From NCBI GenBank assembly GCA_014607495.2, contig CP053156.1, positions 744,001 to 808,000 on the forward strand: 64,000 bases of DNA, written 5' to 3'. The position numbers were made by a program, and so were the translations under genes. Source of the DNA: Carposina sasakii. Its lineage: Eukaryota > Arthropoda > Insecta > Lepidoptera > Carposinidae. Below the pieces are notes generated by a model that was given only the letters and a program-made list of their open reading frames with translations, was not told the DNA's origin and did no database searches. Numbering within the stretch: position 1 is the stretch's first letter; the number at the start of each line of letters is the position of its first letter. Shown here piece by piece: positions 1-12,100 of this stretch.

Positions 1-3000
1 AGATATCCTAGTCCTAAGCCTCCTCAGTCTCCCCGTTCAATATCGTGGCCTGGAAGATTGTGTAAAGATGTCTCGAAATTCGAAAGTCTAGCTAAACCTG
101 ACGAATTCGGATCAACGTCGTCCTTAAACACTGTTAGAAGCAAAAGTGAACCACCTGCGAATAAATTATTTTTCTCGCAGACTTCTCGTCCTAAGTCACC
201 AACGATAATATTTCATAAAAAAGAGAAGCCGAGTTTAAGAATAAACTCTCCGAGATCTTCAGTATCTCCACCTAAAATTATTTTGACGCAGACTTCTCGA
301 CCAATATCTCCTAAAATAGAAAGAAAAATTATAGTACCAGCATTACAACGCAAACCATCAGTTTCACCCACTAGAATTGTATTTTCCGATACAGTACGAC
401 CAATATCTCCTATGGTGAAACAAATGCCCTATTACAAAATTGATTCCGACGATAATTTTAATGAAATTAAAATTCCAACTACTATGTTCTTCTCTCAAAC
501 TTCAAGACCTGTATCACCAAAGGTTATCAGAGGAAACAAGTCACATTCAAGTCTCAGTCGAAGTCAGTCTACATCTCCCGTTTCAATAAGGTCACCATCT
601 TATCGTCGTATTCATAGTGTCCGAGCACAAAATGGAAATGCTTCTCTAAAAAGTATATTGAGAACGCGTAGTGCAGATGATCAAGATAGGAAAGTATACC
701 AAGATCACTTGTCAATGAAAACTAAAAGCGATTCTTATTTAAATAAAGACGATATTGAGTACGATGAATATTTGTGTGATATGAAAAATACTCAATCAAG
801 ATCTGAGAGGTTTAGAGAGTTAAATAGATATTATACATACTTAGAGAGGGTTGGAGAGCTCGAGAGAGCTACCTCTACTAGTGATCTGCGTCATAGGAAA
901 AAAGATGAAGATATCATAGATTTTGACCGTTGGAAAAAAATAAGGGCCATTGAAAGAGCAGAAGAAGAATTGAATAATCTTTATAACAAATTAAAAGTAG
1001 CGCAAAATGAAAAAGATGTTTTATTTTATCCTCGAGATGTCAACGACTATCGTTGGAATCATGATAAAGATAGAGGTCTAAGAATTAAGGAGAAATCTGT
1101 TGAAGATTTGAAAGATCAGTTTCAGAACTCACTGTACTATGACTCATTAGATGAAATATCATGCAAAGACACCTATAAACCTCTATGGAGAGGGACTAGT
1201 GTAGCAGAAACAGCATTCAATATAAACAAAAAAAATCACAACATTACAGATCCTGAACCTATAAAAAATACGTCTTTTAAATTTCCTAAAGGAACTTCTT
1301 TAAACGATCTGCGTAAAAAAATTGGTTTAGGTAATAGGTTATGGAGCAGTTTATCAATGGAACAAGTAAATGCTTTGAAAACCCAACTAAATGCAATTTA
1401 TAGCAAAGAATTGGAGGCTAAGGTCCATAAAGATGAAAAATATACTATAGATGTAACAGACTCTAAGATCATTGATGTGCCTTCATTGCACGTAAGATGT
1501 AACTCAATTAATTCTTCATATGAAAACCCCAGAGAAAAGCCATTAAGTAAATCGGAGTCTATTGCTGCCATAACTTGTCCGGAAAGTTCAATAAAGGAAC
1601 TTAAAAATAAAGTTAATAAAATCCAAATGAGTTTAACTGAAAGTGAAAAAAGAAAGATATCTCAAACTTTGAGTAAAGAATTGTTACAACGTATAAGTAA
1701 AGTAGATATACCGGCCCCTGTGCCCTTAAGCGAAGAATTAAATAATAGCCTCACGAAGGACAAGACAGAGAGAAGTTATAATTTAAATAGCAGCAACGTG
1801 AATAAAAAGAAACCATTTTCGAATGACAAAATTAACATAGACGAACAATCAAATGATGAACAGAGTAGACATACTGTATATCCAGTTGTTAAAACAGAAA
1901 GTCAAGGTCATGTATCATCTGCGAGTGAAACTGAGACAGCTAGTTCAGATATATCTGGGAAGACGGTCATTTATAAAGGACCAAGTCAAGAAGTTAAAAA
2001 AAAGGTGGAATATTTCGAGTCCGTGAAAAAAATACCAGTCTTGAGTAAAACTGTTTATCTTCCTAGAGAAAACTCAGACGAAAAACAATTTCCAGCCAAT
2101 GCTGTACTGCCTATGGATAACGTTATGAATAAAGTTGAGTCAAAACCAAATCAAATAATGCAATCGCAATCATGCACCAATATTAAAGAATTGTTTGGCG
2201 AAAGTGAGAAAAATAAGTTTCTTTCGTTACCATCAAAACCTGAAAAGCATTCGAGGTCGCCTTCGCCACGATCGGAAGTGCATGTCGCGGATAGACGAAC
2301 GCCAGACACGCTACGCTGTTCCAGCGAGGAGAATGTTTGGCGCAGTCGAAGCCCATCGCCCGACCCGGAAAGGTATTGGCGGGCCTATCTCAATCTGGCG
2401 CGTGCTGGGGAAGTTCGACGCCTTGCACGGCGCTTCGACTCGCCCACAGCAGCTGGAGCTATTTTAAGAAGACATCGCAGTGACCCCGAAATTACTCGTA
2501 ATGTTAACAGTAATTGGTCAACCATTGAACAATATTCGATTCGAGACAAAATCAAAACATCGCCAGTAGTTCGAGTACCTTTAAGACCTGCAAATCGTTA
2601 TATGCCCCGCATCGATATTATATCGAAGCTTGCTTCCCTTCGTCGGCGCACAACACCTCGTTCAAGATCTGAAGAAAATCCAGAATGCCGTTCTGGCGAA
2701 GTAGACCGTATGCGCCGCAGATTCGAAACAATGTCAATTCTAGGTCAAATATACTCATCAGAACCCAATATGACTGAACTTCGCGATATAGCTCCCTATT
2801 TATCCGGAAATTGGATTGCGCATCGTTATCCCAAACGAAGCGACAATAATAGGTCAGTTACTGAGCCTACAAATTTAGTACGTGGTCGTACCTCTCCAAT
2901 AAAAAAGGAAAATAAACATCCAGTACCATTGTCGCCTATAAAACTTAGTTCAATCCTTAAGAATGACATATTCGCAAAGCAAGATTTTGATCCGACAATA

Positions 3001-3118
3001 CATCGTCCCGCAAACCGCTACGAACCGCCACGTACGCCTCCCCGGCCACCGCCTGCTGCCTGGCCCTACCGTCTAGCGCCATATGTCACATCTACAAGAC
3101 ACTCTGTAAAATTTCAAG
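1..3118 (+). CDS. CAP: CAP large 5' coding exon, disordered region (partial)
   Basis: The reading frame is open from base 1, so no start codon is visible and the exon continues to the left. An in-frame TAA at 3121 is avoided if the exon is spliced at 3118|GT (phase 1), which joins exactly to the exon at 3543. The protein is low-complexity, rich in Ser, Lys and Arg, with many SP and RSxSP sites. A QTSRPxSPK-like motif occurs four times in the first 160 codons after position 58. The end of the exon is proline-rich ([10 protein letters not shown]), a plausible SH3 ligand. GC content rises at 2240-2460, which creates a spurious overlapping frame there. Confidence 0.9.
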
Positions 3119-6100
3119 GTTAATATCTCATATATTATAGAATAATCATCTTGTTTAATTTTGGAGGAAATTGTAAATAATTTTCCTTTAAAAAGAAATA
3201 TTGATATTCGTTGTAGCTATAAAAACGCGCTATAGTTCTACAAATAAATATACTTATGGTAAACTGTTTACCATGCGATTTATGAACTTAACTCCTAACC
3301 CGGTCAATAAAGTGAGGTAACTTTGATGTTGTTCTGCTTTTGTACAGTATGACATGTGCGTGGTTAACTTGCATTGCGTGACTGTTCTTTCCTTAACGAC
3401 GATGCGATGTTTCATGTCGGTAAACTTAATTTGTTTTACTTTAGTAACGGAAATCAATATCTCTTTAAACATCCCTAATGATTTTGTTTGAGTTATGTTT
3501 ACCATTGATCCCTTCATCAACCCTTTTGTTATATCCTCGTAGAGTCGGATTCAGCACCCGAACCTCCACGTAGAACAACCAATGGAAGCTACTCAGACAC
3601 AGGTAAGTTGGCATATATTTACTATGGTTCATTCATGCACTTATAGATAATTTACTTGTTTATAAACATGACTGAAATGTTCCATGCATTTTAAATGTAA
3701 TTACGATTTACGAAATAATAATTTTCATATATGAAATCATCATACGCATATAATCTACTAACTCTGTTCAAGCTCAATAGAATACGTTTCCTCATACTCT
3801 TCCAAAAAAGCTCTGCTTGCTTTATTGTGATCAACACGCACATAGATAGATGTAATTATTCCGGTGCGAATAAAAAGTAACAATGGCCTTTGTTTAAAAC
3901 AATCGGGCTCTTAAGTTATTTGCTTGACCGATGCTAACACATACGGTCTTGAGTGAAATAGTTTCTAAAACCGCTATTAGTGCTTTTACTTAAAAATAAG
4001 TGTTTTCTATATAAAACTTCCGCGCAGAGATAATCCATCGGCCTTCCCTCGTGATTCGCAATTCACGTCATCGAGATTTGTGGGTGATACAAAACTCGTT
4101 AGATCAGTTTTTTGCCATTGTAAATATTTCGGCTGGCCTCTTAGCTGTGAATCGCGCGTAGTGTGATGTTGTTCGCTTTGTTATGGACTGAAACTATAGT
4201 GACATATAAATAACGAATGAAACATAGATATCGATACGTATTATCATGACGTGTGATAAAATACCCTTATCTATATTATCTATTCAGTTACTCCCAGCGT
4301 TAAGTAGTGTAAAGTGGTCCAGTTCAATTGTTTTATTGGCTAAACTGTGCAGTGCGGTGTAATTCAAAATGAGTGTAAATCAAGCAAGTGAAGAGGGGCA
4401 ACTCAGACAAAATAGCGAAATTATAGTGCTTCAAGATAGAGATGGCTTCTATAGAGATGTTCCATTATCAGGATCCTTATCGAAATCGCAAATCGCACTT
4501 AACAAATACATGAAAAGAAATTTATTATTTGATGATACGGATGATGTTAGTCATGATGATGAAGATGGTGCATATTTTTCAAAAGAAAGTAGTCCCAATG
4601 ATTCTGTCTCCAAAAGTGATACCGAGAGTTTAACGAGCGAAGCATCTATTATAAAAAATATTACTTCCGAAATTCCATCAATAGAACTAAAAACTATCGA
4701 TACAGAAATTAAGGAAGGAAAAATCAGTCCAAGTAAACAAACTGATGACTATAAAAGTGCCCAGCTTAACCTAATGTCGAATGCAGAATTAGATAAAAAC
4801 TATTTTTCAGAATCTATAGCTATCAACAAAGAGTTTGTTAATAATGTGTCCACTGAAAATACACCTAAACCCATTCAGAATAATCCAAACACCGATGATA
4901 TTGTAAAAATGAAATACCGTGAAAAACCAGTAGCTTTTCCACGGAAAAAAATCAATGAACCAGAACGACAACAATATTGTCACAGTGTGCAAGACATTAG
5001 TGATTGGTCAAATAGAACAAATGAATATCCGGATGTATATGCTCCCCTACCATATAGTAAGTATTAATATAAATTACAGATTTTCATAAGAAACTACGTA
5101 AGTAATGCCTGACCAAATAATACCATAAGACCAAACTTTTGGTGTTATACCATACGCCAACCCTCCTGACATACGCAGTCATAGAACGTTATATGACAGC
5201 GCGTGCCAGGAGCGTTGGCGTATAGTATAGTCTTAATCAAGCTATATTCTGCCTAAATTATTATGTCAACTACGACAACGATTTTAAATTCCTCATAATT
5301 ATCAGAATAGATACCAGATAACTAAATACTAAAATTGTTAGACAACAAAGTCAACAAAAACTAATTGCATCATAGTTGATAACGACGTGATTACTCGTAA
5401 CGTCGTCTGCGCAAGCGCAAAGTGCGCGAAAGCAATCGTAGTTTTGGCGGGAGTCATTGAGAAGTCGATGTCGGCGCAGACGAAGAAAGTTGTCAAGTGC
5501 ATCTGATCTATCGCGCGCGCTCGACGACAGCGCAGCCGCGGACGCGTTGACAAATGGACTGACAGATTAACTTCGGTGTTTGTGAATTTTCTCAGTGCAC
5601 GATTATTTAAAAATGGGTTTACTACAACAAATACGGAGGATGGCGTCTCATGGTTTGTTTTACTATTTATTTTTATTGGGACTGTATAAAACAAGTGTCA
5701 TAAATTTATAATAAATAAAAAATAAGTAATTATTTTAGACAATAGAGATCCATAGAATGTTAATAGTTGAAAAACAAAACATGTATTTTAAAAAAATTAT
5801 GTAGATACTTATGGTGTTAAATTTCAATGATATAATAGTATCTTGTTCTATAAAAAATAATAAACTAACATCTTCTTCTTCAGCCTATTGCAGTCCACTG
5901 CTGGACGTAGGCCTCCACCAGGGCACGCCACAAGGCTACTGCCACAGGGGGTTTTGCCCATAGTCACCATGCTAGGCAGGCGGGTTGGTGATAAACTAAC
6001 ATACTTTATTACAAAATGTATTTTTATGTTCGTAGCAAATGGAAATCCGTGATCTCTGCGTACCCCTCCGGGAAAGAGGCGTGATTTTTATGTATACGTA

Positions 6101-9100
6101 CGAGTATGTCTTATTATAATTAACTAGTCTCAAGGAAGTAATTTAACATACCTATTTCATCAATCAATATACAATTAATTCTTATAAATTGTGATGATAA
6201 TATCTCTTGATTAGCTAACGTTATGCTTCAATGACGGATTGTTATGCTTCGATGGCGGATTATGAAATTATAGTACAAGGAGAGACCAATCTGTAATACG
6301 ATATCTTGCTAATTATTTCTTCATAGCGTCTGTTCTTATACGCAATTTTACAAATGTATACATATAATAAAAATGTAACGGATCGCTGTCTGTACACGGA
6401 AGATATATGAGAAAAAATATTATAGAAGACCTTTATCAACGCAATAGTACCCAAAAGAATGATTTTTTGAATTTTTGTCTGTTTTCCGGTTGGTCTGTAC
6501 GTTTGTGCACGCTAATGTCAGAAACGGCTGAACCGATTTCGATGCAGTGTTCAGGAATATATTGTGACAGGTCCCACTTAACATATAAGCTATTTTTTGT
6601 CCCGGGAAAATGTTTTTATCTATACATGGGCGAATCAACTATTTTCTGTATCGAATCAACTTTTTTTGTTAAAATTAAAATATTATTAATAAATGAATTT
6701 GAGTGTCAATATTGATAACTGTATAAATAAAATTTATGAATTTATAAAGAGCATCGCACTTTCATGAATATAACCAGATATTTTAAAACAAAACGTGAGA
6801 ACTCACCACTTAATCTGTCCCTTGGGTAACGTATACGAATTTCGAATAAAACAACACAAAATAGTAAAATAATGTGTTTTAATTCTATGTAGCATTTTAG
6901 GGAATAATTACAACACAAAGAAAATCAACAAATAAGTCTTTTTATAAAATAATGGGTGTTCATTATGTCTCTTGAGTCACAATGTAACTAATCAGCGTCA
7001 ATTTTCATTGTAATATTTTTGTCACCGTAATACATAATAAAATAATGATGTAGGCTATATTTTCATCAAGTCTTCTATATTTATCTAAAATTAAAATAAA
7101 AAAATAGCATTTTTTATGTAAAAACGAAAGACATAATGCTCGTGGAATATGGGGACAATCATGTCACCCAGGAGACAAACCTTGTGACTCAAGAGACTTT
7201 TAAATGGTAACTAAGCAAACAATTTTGACATTTATGCTAGTAAAGGAACGAAAATAATTATCAAGTCTTAACGATAACAATCAGTCTCAAATTATCTTTT
7301 ATACTCTTCAATCAACTTACAATATACCTACACTATACCTCTAATCACAAAATTCTTTGTAAATTAGTGAAACAAAAAACTAAAATTAAACCTTTGCAAA
7401 ATAACAACAGATAAGTAACTTTTCATTAAGTCAAACAAAATAACATCCATTTTTGTACCTTGTGACCATAACAATCAAAATAAGAAAAAATCAAAGAACG
7501 TATAAGAGATCACTTTTCAGAAACATCTACATTATTTTTAAATACGTAATACTGCTGGCCTCGTTTAGAAATAATTGTAGGCTCTGAGAGCATTTCTAAT
7601 ATGTCTGTGTAGTCGATGTCAGCTACGTCACTTTTGTCCAGACGAAAGGTGTTTCTTTTTCTCATTGAGCGTAAAAATGTGACTCTTATCTCACCATCTT
7701 CATGCAAATCATTGACTATGCAAGCATATTTAAAAATCTTACCTTTCACGGCATGAACATTAACTAACATAAAATCACCCCGCTGGACGTGACGATTTTC
7801 TTTGTCAGCAGATTTTTCTTTTGAAGTACCTGGTTGTTGTTCATCGTCAGATGTTTCAGGTGTTTTATAAATATTTCGGTAGCAGCTTTTGTTACGAGGC
7901 TTGTTTAAGTCCAATAATTCTATTTCTTTTAGCACAGAGTTTGTATAGCTACTCAATGGTAAGTCTTCATCGGAACTTACAAGATCATCAATGAGTTTCG
8001 GGTTTGATAAAATACTTACATTGCTATTTTCTTCAATATGGGTTATCAAAGGTACATCTTCAAGTTTTTCGGCATTCTCCGCACTAGTATTTGGCTTATT
8101 TCTGTCCTGCTTTGGTGTTTCTATTTCAGCCACAAGCTGAAGGGGGTTGTATCCTTTTGGCGACAGACATTCGCAAAAGCCTCTGCTACAAAAACAGCTT
8201 AACTGTCTGTATTTAAGTTCTCCTCGACTAGTACTAAATATTTGGTGGACATCTTTGGTGCCAGGTAGGGGCTGGATCTTTGGTGGTATTTGTTTTGAGA
8301 TGCTTTCTATATTATTGGATGAAATTAAGTGCAGCTTTATTTTGCTCAAGTCCTTCATCACTGTATAAAATTTTTCTGCACATGAAATGTCTTCACCTCT
8401 AGCAACTAAATCATCCGCAGTTCTTTTAAGATAGCCTCCAATACCATCTGCTGGCCCCTTGCCATGGCCAGCTTCGAAAAATGACCAGGTCATTGCTTTA
8501 AATCCATGGTCGAATAATGCAGTTGACGCTAGGTAAAAGTTTTGTTTTTGCCTGTATTGACTAAAAGGACCATCTGTGAAGAAGTGTATTAGAAAAATAT
8601 CAGGATAAGTGCTTCTTATGTCCTTTAGTACTGGATCAAGATGAGCCCATATAGATGCAGGTTGATGATTAGTATTTGGTGACACCGTGCAGAATGATTC
8701 AACTTTCTTACCATCATGTGTATGAACATATACCACAACTGTATGCAGTGATACTTGTAATCTGGAACCACCAAAGTGATGGGCTTGAATCTCCTCATGG
8801 TGTTTGCAACTATAATTTTCGCTAAAATCTGCAACAACCACTGCTTCTGTTCTTGATAATTTATCAATGGCTTGTCTGAAATTAGTAAATTGGACTTTTA
8901 TGTTATATACGTGTTTTTTCAATATTTTTAGTTCTTCATTAAATGCATCCAACATCTCTTTAACCGTTCCCTCCTTATCTTGTTTCACATTCTTAAATGC
9001 TTTTGAAGTCTTTCCATCCTTTTCATATGTCTCTTGTACTCTTACCCATTCTTTCCATTGTATTTTATTGCTATCTTTGTCAATATTACTTTGAATTTTT

Positions 9101-12100
9101 AAGTTGCAACATTTTTTACAAGTTCCATGCATACAGTCTTTTTCCTTTGTATTACAGACAGTAACAGTAATCAACTCGCTCATATTGTCAGTATTTATGA
9201 TGCCATTTTTCTTTAAAGCACTTGCTTTATAAGTTGGATTGATGTGGGTTTTGCATAAACACATTTCGCGTCCACTCACAGTAGGTTTCACAACATAATA
9301 TGGCTTCATTTTAGTAAAATAGTAATATGAGCATTTTATTTCCGGATTTTCTTGTTTAAATGTTTTATATATGTTTTTTATTGTGTCTAAGAGGAACCTT
9401 TTCTGAAATTTATGTCCATGGCGTGTTATTGTTTCCTTCTTTCCTGCTGTCGGTCTAGAAACATCCTCTCTTTGAAAAAACGTTTCAATGTTTTTCTTTA
9501 GTTTAGACACATTGACTTTTACTTTTATCGTCGGCCTGAGTGGCCCTATTATTCCCAAAGACTCATTTATCATTTCTCTTTTTTCAGATTCTTCAAAGTT
9601 TTCAAATATATTTTTTCAGACTATTCTTTTCCTTACGTATCTTTATCGTTTGGTACCTCTCTTTGATTGCGTTGGATAGCTTTTTGTATTTAGTTGTATC
9701 ATCAGATTTTCTTTCCTCTTGTTTATTTTCAACTGTTTCTTTTTTGGTCCTATTGAAACGTTTCTTATATTTCTCATATTTCTTTTTTAGGTTTGCAATT
9801 TCTTGCTGTAACCTCAAATTCTCTTTATATAGCTTTGTTCTATCTCTTTTAACTTTAGTTCTTCCTTTATCCTTTTTCACATTCCTACTAGTAGCAAGAG
9901 AGCTTTGAGGAGTACTAATGCCCGAGATATCAGAATCATCATTCTGCTGTGGAGAATTCTGACGTAGGTTTACTTCAGGCACCAATATAGAAGGGGAACT
10001 CGGCGGTGTCATATCAAGAAGCCTATTCAATTGTTTTCTTTTTTCTCTCAAATTCTTCTTCCTAAGTTTCCAGATTATCCTTGCATTGTGTCTCTCTTTT
10101 GGTGTTAAGTCATTGACAAGTCTCTTTTTATTATGATAGTTGTCTCGTTTTTTTCTTTTATAATCTTCATACTTCTCAGGGTCACGTTTTAGCTTTTCTT
10201 TGTACCGCCTCTGTCGTTCTGCTGCTGATAATGGCATGTTTATTTAGGTACTGAAACAAAATAGCTAAAGTTATTTCTTTAAGTATGAAAAAACTCTATA
10301 TTCTTAAATATCTAAACCTTAAGATGCCTATTACAAATTACATATTCTATACTACATTTAAAAAGTACTTCAGTACAAAATATAGTTCATAGAGGTCTTA
10401 TTTTATTAAATAAACATAATAAATCACGAGTGGCGCTATATGTGCGAGTGAAGTTGTGATAGCTCTCTTAATAGATAAAACGTTTATAGCATTATCGGGC
10501 ACACAAAAGTGTAGTAAAGGGGTATTTTACGTATTTTTTTTCTATTTATACACCTACGCAGCAAACTAATAAGATATCTACAATGAACATAAGTTCTATG
10601 TTAAGTATTTGATAACAAAACATAGTTTAATTTGTTACAAAAGCTAAAAATTCTCTTGAGTCACTAAAATTTTCCCTTGGGTCACGATTTTTGTGACCCA
10701 ATGGACACGTGACTCCGAAGAAATTATAACGTATTTTTAATAAATTGTTAAAAAAATGTTCGAAAAACAACAATAAAAAACATTCAATGTGAATTTTAGA
10801 CCTTAATCCTTACTGATATGCTATTATTTACAATAAAAAGTACTTACGTTTAATTAAAATTCGACGTGAGTCAGCAGACACATAATAAACACACCCAGCC
10901 TCTATCGGAGTCACGAACAAAATGACTGAGGCGCGGGGACGTTACGTTAGTGGCGAACGCGATCATGCGATGTCCAGATTCGCTTCCTATTGGTCAAGCC
11001 CTTGATTAGCTATATCTCTCGCACTTAGGAGCGATTTCTATGTGTGACTCAGCAGACGCGTGAATTTCGTTTGTAGTAGGGACAAATATTGTAACTTTGA
11101 TATATATTCCTTAAATCAAAGTTGCGTACTCGAAAATGAAGATAACAATTGTAGAAGTATTGTAGTAAATTATTGTCATTAAAGTTCACTATATTCTAAC
11201 GAAAAATATTAAAATTGTCGCTAAATACCACACCCTACACGCTTTGGGACAGCAAAGTTTTGTATGACAACATTAATTTGTCCGCTAGGTCACGACTATT
11301 TCTTCATATGAAAGTGTTATTTGAGCAAATATATAAAGTGAATAATAATGATTATTTATCTGATCATCCAATAGTATTGGTATAAAATACAAAATTATCA
11401 TAGTTTCTTTTTTTGAGGTATTACTATATCAAGGACACGTGCTGACAGAAAATAGTTGATTCGCCCACATAGTATAAAATGAAGTTGCGAAGGGCGCCCA
11501 AAATGTGTTTGTTACCTAGGATCTCAAAAACTACTATATCAATAGCTATGCGGTTTTCAATAATGGAAAGAAGACATTCCAGGGATTCTATAGGTGTATA
11601 ATTTAGGTGTACCTACTTAAGAAATTATTAGAGGAATCGTAACAGTTATCAGACGGACGGAAGAAAAACGAGCTTTTTGGAGGCTTGCATTGCGTGCGCT
11701 GCTAAAATAACTCAAAATACAGAATAACAATGTATGGGGGAATTATTCTTCTCAAAAAGTTCTATAAAAAAGTCTGCGATAGCATATGTCTATCCTTTAA
11801 GGTTTAGCCACAATAACGATTTTAGTGGTGTTCAAGTTTAATTTACGAAATATCTTATTTTTCAATTACTCGATGTTCCTACCGACATAGACCAATAAAC
11901 ATAAAACAAAATGCATATCAAATTAAAGCTAATGAAATGAGGATTCCGAATATATACATATCATAACACTTTTATGTTAATATTAATACACAAGATGCAT
12001 TTACAATGCCGAGGGCAGAGATGGCGGCGGCGGCGGCTGCGTTCCGTCGTTGTGTCAGTCGGTCGGTCCGCATAGCACGACAGTGGCGGCGAGTGGCGGC

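Larger units (their letters stand above)
6818..10960 (-). mobile_element. DNA-transposon-like locus with DDE-type transposase, inside a CAP intron
   Basis: Two adjacent minus-strand frames (9602-10237 and 7510-9573) form one split gene with transposase features. A 13-bp motif with consensus TCTCTTGAGTCAC or its complement occurs on both sides: 6818, 6968, 7163 and 7184 to the left; 10652, 10673 and 10693 to the right. Such subterminal repeats are typical transposase binding sites. I could not find clear terminal inverted repeats or a target-site duplication, so the limits given are the outermost clear motif on the left and the putative promoter on the right. I cannot assign a known superfamily. 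A domesticated host gene is less likely because of the frameshift. Confidence 0.7.

Noticed and set aside
2195..2467. 90-codon frame overlapping the CAP exon
   Set aside because: Same strand, other frame of a GC-rich coding stretch; no independent support.
3254..3520. 88-codon minus-strand frame in a CAP intron
   Set aside because: No recognisable homology; lies exactly in a short intron between two well supported exons.
6407..6715. Overlapping plus and minus frames of 64-102 codons
   Set aside because: They lie in a dispersed repeat and have no domain.
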